A stretch of 64,000 nt of DNA, taken from the NCBI RefSeq assembly GCF_003990975.1, contig NZ_RZJR01000006.1, positions 62,001-126,000 of the forward strand. Reading direction: 5' to 3'. Shown here one piece after another: positions 8,715-17,479 of the stretch (positions are counted from its first letter, which is position 1; every line of letters starts with the position of its first letter). Under the pieces are notes generated by a model. That model was not told where the DNA came from. It searched no databases and saw only the letters and a program-made list of their open reading frames with translations. The DNA is from Cohnella sp. AR92. GTDB taxonomy: Bacteria > Bacillota > Bacilli > Paenibacillales > Paenibacillaceae. Position numbers and translations under genes: made by a program.

Positions 8715-10919
8715 ATGAAGAACCTTCAGCTTCAAATAACGGGCATGACATGCGCGGCGTGTTCGTCCCGAATCGAGAAAGCGCTGCTCCGGGTAGAGGG
8801 CGTAAAAGAGGCAACGGTCAGTCTTGCCACCTCGAGCGCCGTCGTCCAATGGGAGAATCCCGACCTGAACGAGAGCCAGATCGTCGATCGCATCCATAAA
8901 CTCGGCTATGGAGCCGAACCCCTGCGTCCGCGCGACGGCGATCCTCTCCAATTGGAGACGCGCCAATACCGGCGGCGATTCATCGCTTCCGCGATTCTCT
9001 CCGTACCTTTGTTGATCGCGATGCTCGGGCATTTCTCCGACGCTATCAGCCGCGTGACGCCGCCAATATTCTCGAATCCGGTCTACCAGATGATCGCGGC
9101 GGCCGTTCTGCTGCTTTATTCCGGTTATCCGTTCTATCTGGGAGCTTATCATGCGTTAAAGCAAGGCATGCCGAACATGGACGTCCTGATCGCCATGAGC
9201 ACCGCCGTTGCCTTCTTCTACAGCCAATATCAAGCGCTGCAGCGGCTGGGTGCGCATTCGGCTCACGGACATCCCGCCCTTTACTTCGATTCGATCGCCA
9301 TGATTCTCGTTGCCGTTACGCTCGGGAAGTGGATGGAGTCCATCGCCAAGGGGAATGCCGCCCGCAGTTTATCTTCCCTGCGGCAGCTGCGTTCGGAGAC
9401 GGTCCGGGCCATCCGGCGCAATGCCATCGTCACGATTCCCGTCGGGGAGCTGGCGCCGGGCGAACGGTTCGCCGTCGATGCGCCGGAATGGATTCCGACG
9501 GACGGCGTCATCGTTAGCGGCTCCGCGGAGGTCGACGAGTCTCTCTTGACCGGAGAAGGCTTGTTCGTCGCGAGGAAGGCCGGAGAGAAACTTTATGCGG
9601 GAACGCGCGTGGCAAGCGGCAGCGTGGTGCTGCGTTCGGATTCGAACGGAGAAGAGACCCGTCTGTCCCGAATGATCGCGGTCGTCGAGAAAGCGCAGCA
9701 TGCGAAGCCTGCTATCGAGAGAAGGGTGGACCGCGTCGCCGCGTACTTCGTGCCGACGATCCTTGCGTTAGCCGTATTGACATTCATCGGATGGACGCTC
9801 CATGCGACGGCGATTCAAGCCATGGATCGCGCGATGGCCGTTCTGCTGGTCGCTTGTCCATGCGCGCTGGGCTTGGCAACCCCGATCTCCATGCTGATCG
9901 GCTCCAGCCTTGCTCTTCGAAACGGAATCGTCGTCAAAGAAGCGAGCACGCTCGAGACGTTAAGCCGCGCCAACGTCTTTATGTTCGACAAGACGGGGAC
10001 GCTGACCCGAGGGCAGCCGGAATTGTCCGACCTGACCTCGGTGGACATCCCGCAGTCCAAGCTTCTCCGGCTGGCGGCCTCTCTGGAACAAGCTTCCGAT
10101 CATCCTTTTGCCCGCGCCATCGTCAAGGAAGCGATGGCACGCCGCTTGCTTCTGGCCTCGCCAAGAGAATCGAAGGAACTGCCCGGCAGAGGAATCGAGG
10201 GTATTGTGGAAGGGCGCCGATTGCTGCTGGGACGAGCGAGCTGGTTGAAGGAGAGAGGAGTCGAGCTCCCGTCATCCGTTCAGGAAGAGAAGGGAGAGGA
10301 GCCCGCTTCGGAACAGTGGTTGGCCGTAGACGGCAAGTGGGCGGGGCTGCTGCGGTTCCGGGATCCGATCCGAGACGACGCGCTCGCGACGGTTCGGGAC
10401 TTGGAGCCATACGGAGAGATTTGGGTCGCGTCCGGCGATCGGGAGAACGCCGCGCGCGCGATCGCGTCCCGCTTGGGCATCCCGAACGTGAAGGCGGAGC
10501 TGCTTCCGGAGCAGAAGCTGGAGCTGCTGCAATCCTTGCAGCGCAAAGGACGACGGGTCGTCATGGTCGGCGACGGGGTCAACGATACCGCGGCGCTTGC
10601 CGCTGCGGATGTCGGAATCTCGATGGCAGGCGGCAACGAGGCCGCGTTTCAGGCGGGCGACGTCGTGATCGCCGGCGGTCGTTTGTCCCGAGTGAGCGAC
10701 GGTTATCGTCTCGCCCGGCTGACGATGCGCAATGTGAAGCAGAACCTGCTGCTTGCCATCGTCTACAACGCGGTGATGATCCCGTTAGCCGTCTCGGGAA
10801 TTCTCGACCCGCGTCTGGCCTGCCTCAGCATGGCGTCCAGCTCGCTGCTCGTCGTCGGCAATTCGCTGCGGCTTCGCCGCATTCGGATGGGTTCCGGCGA
10901 AAGCGAGAGGCGCCTATGA
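8715..10919 (+). CDS. copA: Copper-transporting P1B-type ATPase
   Basis: A 734-residue heavy-metal P-type ATPase that moves Cu(I) out across the membrane. Features in order: one N-terminal heavy-metal-associated domain with C13-A-A-C16 (GMTCAAC), the actuator motif TGEG, the membrane copper site C381-P-C383 (CPCALGLATP), phosphorylation site D425 in DKTGTLT, the SDHPFA nucleotide motif, and the hinge GDGVNDTAAL. GGAGGG precedes the start. The stop overlaps the start of the next gene by 4 nt (ATGA), so the two are translationally coupled. No CopZ chaperone or CsoR regulator is adjacent. The neighbours recall FixI/CcoI-type ATPases of oxidase assembly, so delivery of copper to exported cuproproteins is an alternative to detoxification. 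Confidence 0.93.
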   Translation: MKNLQLQITGMTCAACSSRIEKALLRVEGVKEATVSLATSSAVVQWENPDLNESQIVDRIHKLGYGAEPLRPRDGDPLQLETRQYRRRFIASAILSVPLLIAMLGHFSDAISRVTPPIFSNPVYQMIAAAVLLLYSGYPFYLGAYHALKQGMPNMDVLIAMSTAVAFFYSQYQALQRLGAHSAHGHPALYFDSIAMILVAVTLGKWMESIAKGNAARSLSSLRQLRSETVRAIRRNAIVTIPVGELAPGERFAVDAPEWIPTDGVIVSGSAEVDESLLTGEGLFVARKAGEKLYAGTRVASGSVVLRSDSNGEETRLSRMIAVVEKAQHAKPAIERRVDRVAAYFVPTILALAVLTFIGWTLHATAIQAMDRAMAVLLVACPCALGLATPISMLIGSSLALRNGIVVKEASTLETLSRANVFMFDKTGTLTRGQPELSDLTSVDIPQSKLLRLAASLEQASDHPFARAIVKEAMARRLLLASPRESKELPGRGIEGIVEGRRLLLGRASWLKERGVELPSSVQEEKGEEPASEQWLAVDGKWAGLLRFRDPIRDDALATVRDLEPYGEIWVASGDRENAARAIASRLGIPNVKAELLPEQKLELLQSLQRKGRRVVMVGDGVNDTAALAAADVGISMAGGNEAAFQAGDVVIAGGRLSRVSDGYRLARLTMRNVKQNLLLAIVYNAVMIPLAVSGILDPRLACLSMASSSLLVVGNSLRLRRIRMGSGESERRL

Positions 10920-11596
10920 TAACCAACGAGCTGGCAATCGCCGTGCTGGCCGGGTTAACGGGGGCGCCTCATTGCATCATCATGTGCGGCGGGATCGGAG
11001 CCTCCATCGCCATGGAAGCCAAGAGGAGCGCGGTCGTTTCCCTGCTCCTGTACCACAGCGGCCGCATTCTGACGTACGCTTTGACCGGCGCCGTCATGGG
11101 AGCGGCGGGCTCGTTCCTCAATCTCGCCGGCAGCTTCGTGGGGCTGCAGGGAGCCGCCAGCATCGCCGGCGGAATCTTCATCCTGCTGTGGGTCTGGAGA
11201 AAATACGCGCTTCCGCTGCAAGCGATCCGGCTTCCCGGTCACGAGCGATTGAGACGGCTCGCGGCTTCCTCTACCGGAGCCGCTGAATTTCTAGCGATTT
11301 TCCTCACCGGCCTGCTGTTGGGGCTGCTTCCTTGCGGACTTACCTACGCGATGCAGATGAATGCCGCGGCGACAGGGCATTGGGGCGAGGGGTTCCTGAT
11401 TATGCTGGCTTTCGGGCTTTCCACGTTTCCCGTCCTGTTCGCCTTCGCTCTGTTCGCCAAAGCGATCGGCCGTCGAACGAGGCGCGGTCTCCGTCAAGCC
11501 GGACAGATTCTGGCGACGATCATGGGCGTGCTGGCCGTCATGAAGGGTTTAAGCGCCAACGGCTGGATTCCTTCCATTCATCCTTGGCTGTGGTAA
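10916..11596 (+). CDS. Sulfite exporter TauE/SafE-like (DsbD_2) membrane protein, copper-linked
   Basis: A 226-residue polytopic membrane protein with about six predicted segments. Near the N-terminus it has the family signature GAPHCIIMCGG (H19, C20, M23, C24), a likely copper-binding set, and a second similar element GLLPCGLTYAMQM. It belongs to the DsbD_2/SafE-like family often encoded next to FixI/CcoI copper ATPases. Its ATG overlaps the copA stop, which argues for coupled expression and a joint role in copper handling or cuproprotein assembly. The open frame runs far upstream inside copA in another register; that extension is not coding. The molecular function of the family is not settled. 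Confidence 0.85.
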   Translation: MITNELAIAVLAGLTGAPHCIIMCGGIGASIAMEAKRSAVVSLLLYHSGRILTYALTGAVMGAAGSFLNLAGSFVGLQGAASIAGGIFILLWVWRKYALPLQAIRLPGHERLRRLAASSTGAAEFLAIFLTGLLLGLLPCGLTYAMQMNAAATGHWGEGFLIMLAFGLSTFPVLFAFALFAKAIGRRTRRGLRQAGQILATIMGVLAVMKGLSANGWIPSIHPWLW

Positions 11597-11609
11597 TCGG
11601 AATTCCGGT

Positions 11610-12035
11610 TTAACGAACGACATATTCGTGCTGGAGCTTATAAGTCTCTTTGCCTACCTGAATGTTCGCTTCCGCTACCCAGCGTCCTCTCATGACGGGA
11701 AGCACGACGGCATCGTATTGTCCGTTCTCGCCGCCGGGCGCGATGCCGGCCGTGAAGATTCCGCAGAACATCTTGGGCATCCAGGTCTTGATCTGAAGCT
11801 TGTCGGCTTCGACCGGCAGGCCGTTCGAATCGGTGATCCGAACGAGAAAATGGCTCTCCTCCATAGGGGAGGAATGAGCCGTCAGAGTGACGATCTCCAA
11901 TCGCAAGCTGCCGGTGTCCAGCGCGCTCTCCAGCGGAAGCGCGCTCGTGCGCTGCTGTCCGATCAGCCAGAATACGATTCCGAGAATGGCAGCGATCGAC
12001 AAAGGCCAAGCAAGACGCCGAATCGGTCGTTTCAC
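11610..12035 (-). CDS. YtkA/FixH-like membrane-anchored protein
   Basis: A 141-residue protein with a single N-terminal membrane anchor (about residues 9-26) and an extracytoplasmic beta-sandwich domain of the YtkA/FixH type: DKLQIKTWMPKMFCGIF, then GQYDAVVLPVMRGRWVAEANI. M86, M89, C91 and the later methionine are potential copper ligands. It converges on the copA operon with only 13 nt between stops. FixH-like proteins accompany copper ATPases in cytochrome oxidase assembly loci, so a shared role in copper delivery is plausible. The family assignment is from pattern recognition. Confidence 0.7.
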   Translation of the reverse strand: MKRPIRRLAWPLSIAAILGIVFWLIGQQRTSALPLESALDTGSLRLEIVTLTAHSSPMEESHFLVRITDSNGLPVEADKLQIKTWMPKMFCGIFTAGIAPGGENGQYDAVVLPVMRGRWVAEANIQVGKETYKLQHEYVVR

Positions 12036-12106
12036 GTATGACCGCCTCCTTCGCTATCGGTGATGAATATGCGAAGATAAGCCTTCTTTATGTTAGCCCC
12101 TTAGGA

Positions 12107-13273
12107 TCAACGGCTTTCGATTCGATGATTCTCCGCTTGGCGGGAGAACGTCCACTTGAGAACCGGGGGCGTGATCAGCGTCGTAACGATAACCATGATG
12201 ATCACGGCCGTAAAATACTTCTCTTCGAGCAGGCTCGCCTCCAGTCCGGCGGCGGCGATGATCAGCGCCACCTCTCCCCGGGAGATCATGCCGGATCCGA
12301 CGGCAAGAGCGGAGCGGGTGTCGAAGCCGGTCAGCTTGGCGCCTAATCCGCCCCCGATCAGCTTGGTTAGGATGGCGATAATCGTAATCGCGACAACGAA
12401 GCCGATCTGAGAGCCTAGTCCTTCGAAGGTGACGTTAAGCCCGATGCTTGCAAAAAAGACGGGAACAAAAATGCCGTAGGCGATCGGTTCGAGCTTGTGC
12501 TCCACATCGTGAACGAGAGGAGTCTGCGAGATCGCGATTCCGGCGGCGAAGGCGCCAATGATGCCGGCCATGCCCATCGATTCCGCGAAATAAGCGAACC
12601 CGAAGCAGATGACGAGGGCGAAGCCGATGGCGGCCTCGGTCACGCGAAGGCTGCCGAGCCTCTTCATCAGGGGAGGTACAAGCAGCCAACCGGCCAGCAG
12701 CACGGCGACGAAGAAGATCGCCTTTTTGCCGATGAGAAGGCCCAAGGAAATGTCGCTTCCCGTCCCCAGAACGCTCATCATTACCGCCAGCAGGATGACG
12801 ACAAGGACATCGTCGACGACGGCGGCCCCCAAGATCGTCGTTCCTTCGCGAGACCCCAGCTTATTCATCTCCTTCAAGACTTGAACCGAGATGCTGACGG
12901 AAGTCGCGCAGAAGAGGATGCCGAAGAACAAGGCGTACTTCTGCTCGAAGCCGAATAGGACGGCAGCCGAATAGCCTCCGACGAAGGGAAGAAGGATCCC
13001 TCCGATCGCGACGGCGAAGGCAGGCTTCCAATTGCGCTTAAGCTGATCCAGGTCCGTCTCCAGCCCCGCAAGGAACATAAGCAGCAGGACGCCGATCTCC
13101 GAGAAATAGTGGAGGAAGGATTCGTCCGCATGAAGAACCCCGAGTACGGCCGGTCCGAGCACGATCCCGGCGATGATCTCTCCTAGTACGGCAGGCTGCC
13201 CGATTCGGACCGACAAATGACCGGCGATTTTGGTAGCTGCGATAATGATGCCCAAATAAAGAATGAATTCCAT
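12107..13273 (-). CDS. Cation:proton antiporter (CPA2, KefB/NapA-like)
   Basis: A 388-residue integral membrane protein with about 12 predicted segments and motifs typical of the CPA2 monovalent cation/proton antiporters: GQPAVLGEIIAGIVLGP at the start, LMFLAGLETDLDQLKR, GAAVVDDVLVVILL carrying the paired acidic residues of the ion site, and GMISRGEVALIIA near the end. There is no C-terminal TrkA-N domain, unlike full KefB. AAGGAGG lies 8 nt before the start. It exchanges Na+ or K+ for H+ across the membrane; the ion is not predictable here. Confidence 0.9.
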   Translation of the reverse strand: MEFILYLGIIIAATKIAGHLSVRIGQPAVLGEIIAGIVLGPAVLGVLHADESFLHYFSEIGVLLLMFLAGLETDLDQLKRNWKPAFAVAIGGILLPFVGGYSAAVLFGFEQKYALFFGILFCATSVSISVQVLKEMNKLGSREGTTILGAAVVDDVLVVILLAVMMSVLGTGSDISLGLLIGKKAIFFVAVLLAGWLLVPPLMKRLGSLRVTEAAIGFALVICFGFAYFAESMGMAGIIGAFAAGIAISQTPLVHDVEHKLEPIAYGIFVPVFFASIGLNVTFEGLGSQIGFVVAITIIAILTKLIGGGLGAKLTGFDTRSALAVGSGMISRGEVALIIAAAGLEASLLEEKYFTAVIIMVIVTTLITPPVLKWTFSRQAENHRIESR

Positions 13274-13314
13274 GCGATGACCTCCTTCATGATGACTAGA
13301 ATGTCCTAATGCCT

Positions 13315-13352
13315 AAAAAAAACAAAGAGGAGCCCTTGGTGACAGGCTCCTC
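13315..13352 (-). terminator. Terminator downstream of the ABC permease pair
   Basis: On the minus strand GAGGAGCC / GGCTCCTC forms a stem with a 10-nt loop and is followed by a T-rich run (13326-13315). It lies about 105 nt beyond the permease stop at 13457 and just before the antiporter start. Confidence 0.8.
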
Positions 13353-13456
13353 CGCAAAACAGTTCATTCCGTATTCGATTATGAATTCCATATGAGTATA
13401 CAGAATACGATTCGCCGGCGCAAGAACAATCGATAAAGAAAAACGCCAGGTCTGGC

Positions 13457-14377
13457 TCAGAGATGAGCGGACTTGGCGTACTTTTTCTTGAAGACCGCTT
13501 CGAGGCCGCCCGCTACCAGGTGGAAGCCGACGATCAGCACGATATAAGAAGCGAGGGGGATAAACAGCATCCATTGGTTCGCATAGAAGCTCGTCCTTGC
13601 TTGCCCGATCAAGCCGCTCCATTCGTTCGTTCGGCTGTGGAACTCGGCGGGATCGAAGTACATGGTCGTGCCGCCTACGAAGATATTGAAGATGGCCAGC
13701 TGCCCGAACAGCGACAAGACAAGGATGACCTCCTGGACGATAAGGATGAGGAAGCTCTCCTTCAGATGGGGGAACAGGTGCGATCGGATGATTTTCCAAT
13801 TGCCCGCCCCGAGAGAATGAGAGGCCAGGACGAATTGGCGATCCCGAATGACCCTTGTCTTGTCCTTGGTCACCGCGATGACGGAAGGAATTCCGACCAA
13901 GGTCAGGACGACTCCCAACAGGATCGACATCAATAGAGGAGAGAGTCCCGGATTCATCGTGATTCCCGCCATCGCGAACCAAGCGATCAGGAAGATCGGG
14001 ATGCCGTTCAGGATGCCGAGAGAAGCTCCTTTGCGAATGGGTTTGTTGGGGTTCTTCCCATAATAGCCGGTCAGCATGCCGAGCAGGCCGCCGACGAATA
14101 CTCGCGCGACCGCGATCGCCAAGGAGACGAAGATCGTATATTTCGCTCCGTAAAGCAGCTTCGTCATGAGATCGTAGCCGTTCTTATCGGTCCCGAACGG
14201 ATATTCCGCGCCTGGAGCCGCGGGCGGCGAGACGATCGTTCCTTTGCCGTTCTCATCCACGATATATTCCGTCTTCAGCTGGTCCTGCAAGCTATGAGGG
14301 GCGAAGTAGCCGCCGAACAATGCCGCGAGAACCATAAAACCCGTTAGGACGAGTCCCGTAATCAATGTTTTATTCAT
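13457..14377 (-). CDS. ABC transporter permease, OppC/DppC type
   Basis: A 306-residue binding-protein-dependent permease. It has an N-terminal membrane segment, a periplasm-facing loop containing FGTDKNGYDL (the GTDxxGxD signature of DppC/OppC proteins), then a five-helix BPD_transp_1 core with an EAA-like loop. A longer frame begins seven codons upstream, but the ATG at 14377 overlaps the stop of the preceding permease gene (ATGA) and has GAGAAGG upstream, so it is preferred. It would pair with the OppB-like permease to form a peptide or nickel-type importer channel. No ATPase or binding protein is encoded nearby. Confidence 0.88.
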   Translation of the reverse strand: MNKTLITGLVLTGFMVLAALFGGYFAPHSLQDQLKTEYIVDENGKGTIVSPPAAPGAEYPFGTDKNGYDLMTKLLYGAKYTIFVSLAIAVARVFVGGLLGMLTGYYGKNPNKPIRKGASLGILNGIPIFLIAWFAMAGITMNPGLSPLLMSILLGVVLTLVGIPSVIAVTKDKTRVIRDRQFVLASHSLGAGNWKIIRSHLFPHLKESFLILIVQEVILVLSLFGQLAIFNIFVGGTTMYFDPAEFHSRTNEWSGLIGQARTSFYANQWMLFIPLASYIVLIVGFHLVAGGLEAVFKKKYAKSAHL

Positions 14378-15261
14378 CGAATGAACACCTTCTCCCATCC
14401 GCGCAGGAACAGTCTTAGAACGCCATACACGATCGCGTATACCGCGATAAGCGCCAGCAAGCTGTTGACGACCAGATTGAATTGATAGCCGCCATGGGCG
14501 AAGGTATCGGAATAGATCAGCTTGGTGACGCCATGCAGGTTGAACAAGTACTCGACGATGAACAGGTTGCCCATCAGGATGCCGAGCAGCTTGTGAAGAT
14601 CCGCCTTGATGAAGGGAAGAACGTTAGGCAGCGCGTGGAAAAAGACGATGTACGTCTTGCCCAGGCCGCGAGCCTTCGCGAAGCTGATATAATCTTCCGT
14701 CAGAGTCATCTTCATCTGCTGCGAGACGGTGCGGATCATATAATTGGCGGGGAGGATGACCATGGAGATCAGAGGAAGCATGATCGCCGATTGGTCGGTC
14801 GAGAGACTCGCGACCCGGAAAAGAACGACCCCCGTCTGGGTAGCGATATATACGATGATGAATTGAAGGAGCAGAATCACGACGAAGTCCGGCAGAGCGC
14901 CGACCAGCTCGACGATTCGCTTCAGCCACTCGGCGCGCGACATGCCGAGATAGACGCCGGCAAGAATGCCGATCGCGGTTCCGAGCAGCGCGCCTATCGC
15001 TACGTAGAAGAGGGACACGTCGAAATAACTCCAGATTTGGTTCCAGAAAGAATGTTCGGTCCTGCCGGATAAGAAGCGGAACGTATCGCCCGTCCCGATC
15101 CCGGCGAAATATTCCTTGATGCTCGATAGACCGCCCGAAACGTTCAGATGAAGAGAGTCTCCGTTCTCTCCAAGCTGAATCAGGATCGGGAGTAGGGCGA
15201 TGACGAAGATGAAGGCCAATGCGCCAGGCACCGCCATCGCCAGTTTTGCGGCTTTTCCCAT
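14374..15261 (-). CDS. ABC transporter permease, OppB/DppB type
   Basis: A 295-residue permease with an N-terminal membrane helix, a roughly 60-residue extracytoplasmic segment, and a BPD_transp_1 core whose EAA-like loop reads DYISFAKARGLGKTYIVFFHALPN. It is translationally coupled to the OppC-like gene by a 4-nt overlap. GAGGGAG precedes the ATG. A promoter-like element is seen at 15312-15340. OppB proteins usually start with a conserved stretch that is shortened here, so the pair may be a divergent subfamily with its ATPase and binding protein elsewhere. Confidence 0.85.
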   Translation of the reverse strand: MGKAAKLAMAVPGALAFIFVIALLPILIQLGENGDSLHLNVSGGLSSIKEYFAGIGTGDTFRFLSGRTEHSFWNQIWSYFDVSLFYVAIGALLGTAIGILAGVYLGMSRAEWLKRIVELVGALPDFVVILLLQFIIVYIATQTGVVLFRVASLSTDQSAIMLPLISMVILPANYMIRTVSQQMKMTLTEDYISFAKARGLGKTYIVFFHALPNVLPFIKADLHKLLGILMGNLFIVEYLFNLHGVTKLIYSDTFAHGGYQFNLVVNSLLALIAVYAIVYGVLRLFLRGWEKVFIR

Positions 15262-15311
15262 GCTCCGACACGACTCCCTCTGCGCTTTTTCCGCTTTGAA
15301 TATATCTATCT

Positions 15312-15340
15312 AGTATACCTTCGATGGTATTAAATGACTA
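15312..15340 (-). promoter_or_regulatory. Putative SigA promoter of the ABC permease operon
   Basis: On the minus strand -35 TAGTCA (15340-15335), 17-nt spacer, -10 TATACT (15317-15312), about 50 nt before the start codon. The -10 is strong and the -35 matches 4 of 6. Confidence 0.4.
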
Positions 15341-15390
15341 TCGGTTTAAACTATTTTTTAAGTGCGTTAGCAGGGGGAGAGGACCGCAAA

Positions 15391-15420
15391 GAAAAAAGAA
15401 AAGCCCGCGGAATGCGAGCT
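15391..15420 (-). terminator. Terminator of the SDR gene
   Basis: On the minus strand AGCTCGC / GCGGGCT pairs with one G-U wobble around a 5-nt loop, followed by TTTTCTTTTTT. It lies 38 nt after the SDR stop. Confidence 0.75.
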
Positions 15421-15457
15421 CGTTGCTCTTTCAACTTCACTATTTCTAGACTCCGTT

Positions 15458-16303
15458 CTAACGTTTGTTTATCGGCTTGCCTTGCGCTGCATTCGTTACG
15501 GACTCCCATGCCTCCCAAGCAGTTAAACGATTGGCATAGGCTTCCCGCGCCAAAGGCAAGACCCCCGCGCCGACCGCAAACCGCAGAGGCGGTTCCTCGG
15601 CATCTACAATATGAAGAATCGCATTTGCCGTCGCCTGCGGATCGCCGCGTTCTGCGGTCGATAATCGACCGAACACCTGATTTCGAAGATCGGCGTAGAC
15701 TTCCATTCCCGGTGATGTCTTCATGGACAAGGGACTTCCAAAATCGGTTGCAAAGGCGCCGGGCTCAATCAGCGTGACCTTGATGCCGAAGCCGTTAACC
15801 TCTTGCGCGAGGCTATCGTGCAGGGCTTCGACCGCCCATTTGGAAGCGCAATAGAAGCCGATGAGCGGCGCCGCCACAATGCCCATGGCGCTTGAGACGC
15901 CGAGAATGTGCCCGTTGCCCTGCATTCGTAGTAGAGGCAGGGCAGCTTGTATGACCCGAAGCGTACCGAAGTAGTTGGCGTCAAACAGGTCGCGGACGTC
16001 GGATTCGTCAGCCTCCTCCGTCGTACCGACGAGCGTGTAACCGGCATTGTTCAGGACGACATCCAGCCTGCCGAAATGAGCATGAGCCTGTCGAACGACC
16101 TTCTCGACCTGACGGGGATCCGTTACGTCGAGCGCTAAGGGAAGAACGGCGTCTCCAAATCGTTCCTTAAGCTCGGAGATGCTTTCCGGTGTGCGGGCGG
16201 TCGCGGCGACCTTGTCACCACGAGAGAGAGCGGCCTCGGCCCAAATGCGCCCGAATCCGCGAGAGGCTCCAGTAATGAACCAGACTTTGTTTTTGTTTTC
16301 CAT
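15458..16303 (-). CDS. Short-chain dehydrogenase/reductase (classical SDR)
   Basis: A 281-residue classical SDR. The coenzyme motif TGASRGFG is near residue 11, NNAG follows, the catalytic serine lies in GVSSAMG, and the YCASK motif gives the catalytic Tyr and Lys. The C-terminal third is longer than in FabG-type enzymes, as in the oxidoreductases annotated with retinol or carbonyl reductases. GGAGGAG lies upstream. It is divergent from a LysR regulator across 160 nt, the usual arrangement for LysR control of a target enzyme. The substrate is unknown. Confidence 0.88.
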   Translation of the reverse strand: MENKNKVWFITGASRGFGRIWAEAALSRGDKVAATARTPESISELKERFGDAVLPLALDVTDPRQVEKVVRQAHAHFGRLDVVLNNAGYTLVGTTEEADESDVRDLFDANYFGTLRVIQAALPLLRMQGNGHILGVSSAMGIVAAPLIGFYCASKWAVEALHDSLAQEVNGFGIKVTLIEPGAFATDFGSPLSMKTSPGMEVYADLRNQVFGRLSTAERGDPQATANAILHIVDAEEPPLRFAVGAGVLPLAREAYANRLTAWEAWESVTNAAQGKPINKR

Positions 16304-16463
16304 CGTTTCATTCTCCTCCTATGCCATTCCTGAGTGCGTTTTTTTGCTTCTTTTATTTTTTTCGTTCTTCTGTAATGTTACGACCTATCCGCTTGATACG
16401 GAATTTCAAATAGGTTAGCATGGTGTTAACTATTGGTTTATGCAGAAGGATGTGCCTATTCGA

Positions 16464-17387
16464 ATGAATGAACAACTGAAGACGTTTGTTCAAGTTGCGG
16501 AGTCCGGAAGCTTCTCTAAGGCAGCCGAAAAGCTATTTATTTCATCAACAGCCGTGATGAAGCAAATGAATATGTTGGAGAAGCAAGCCGGAGTCCCTCT
16601 ATTAATCCGTACCAACCACGGCGTCAGGCTCACAGAGGCAGGAGCAGCCTTTATCAAAGATGCGGAATTTATGCTGCAGTATTTTCAAGAAGCTCTGATT
16701 CGCATGCGTCAGGCCGCACAGGCCGACCGGCATCTTGTTCGTGTAGGCACTTCCATCCTTAACCCTTGTAAGACTTTGCTTGAATTGTGGAATGAAATTA
16801 GCGATCGATACCCGCATTTCGGAATAAACATCGTTCATTTCGAAGATGACGCGCATACTCTCCCAACAACGTTCCGTACAATCGGACAATCGTTCGATAT
16901 CCTTGCAGGGCCATTTCTTACCGATCGCTTCAAGGATTACTACCGTATGCTTGAATTGGGGAGTTACCGTTTATGCTTTGCCGTATCTCGGCATCATAGG
17001 CTGGCTTCTAAAAAAACACTATTTATCGAAGATTTGTATGGGGAAAGAGTAGCATTGGTGAACGGAGGGAAAAGCGCGGTCATTCAAGACATACGTGATT
17101 TCCTGATAAAGAGTCATCCTCAAATACGAATAAAAGATGTTCCGCGGCTCTTTGATCTTGATGTGTTTAATCGCTGCGAGGAAAGTAATACGGTTATGCT
17201 AACCTTGGAGGCGTGGGCGGATGTTCATCCATCCTTGGTGACGATCCCTAGCGAATTGGATTTCTTCGTTCCATACGGTCTGTTATATCCATTGCACCCA
17301 TCCGAGGAAGTCAAACAATTCATAGAGATCATAAAAGAATGGCAGGGTGATGGTTTACCGAATTTAGTGATTTCGAATCGCAGCTAG
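16464..17387 (+). CDS. LysR-family transcriptional regulator
   Basis: A 307-residue LysR-type regulator. The N-terminal helix-turn-helix is MNEQLKTFVQVAESGSFSKAAEKLFISSTAVMKQMNMLEKQ, followed by a substrate-binding co-inducer domain (residues 90-300). The start at 16464 places the helix-turn-helix at its usual position with AGAAGGA upstream; an ATG at 16440 in the same frame lacks a ribosome site. The intergenic region to the divergent SDR contains TCCG-N7-CGGA at 16388-16402, a possible LysR-type box. It probably regulates that SDR. The second half of the helix-turn-helix (SSTAVMKQMN) departs from the common QSALSxQI pattern. Confidence 0.87.
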   Translation: MNEQLKTFVQVAESGSFSKAAEKLFISSTAVMKQMNMLEKQAGVPLLIRTNHGVRLTEAGAAFIKDAEFMLQYFQEALIRMRQAAQADRHLVRVGTSILNPCKTLLELWNEISDRYPHFGINIVHFEDDAHTLPTTFRTIGQSFDILAGPFLTDRFKDYYRMLELGSYRLCFAVSRHHRLASKKTLFIEDLYGERVALVNGGKSAVIQDIRDFLIKSHPQIRIKDVPRLFDLDVFNRCEESNTVMLTLEAWADVHPSLVTIPSELDFFVPYGLLYPLHPSEEVKQFIEIIKEWQGDGLPNLVISNRS

Positions 17388-17414
17388 AGCTAGAACATCT
17401 TACCGATCAATACA

Positions 17415-17448
17415 GAGGCAGCCGATACATACGTTCGGCTGCCTTTTA
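17415..17448 (+). terminator. Terminator between LysR and butanediol dehydrogenase genes
   Basis: AGGCAGCCGA / TCGGCTGCCT stem with a 9-nt loop, followed by TTTT. It may act on both convergent genes. Confidence 0.8.
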
Positions 17449-17479
17449 ATCATGCTAAAGGGAAACGATAGCTCAAGTA

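Noticed and set aside
9791-10915. Upstream extension of the SafE-like frame through copA
   Set aside because: This part overlaps the ATPase in another register and reads as low-complexity Arg/Gly-rich sequence. The membrane protein begins at ATG 10916 with coupled start.
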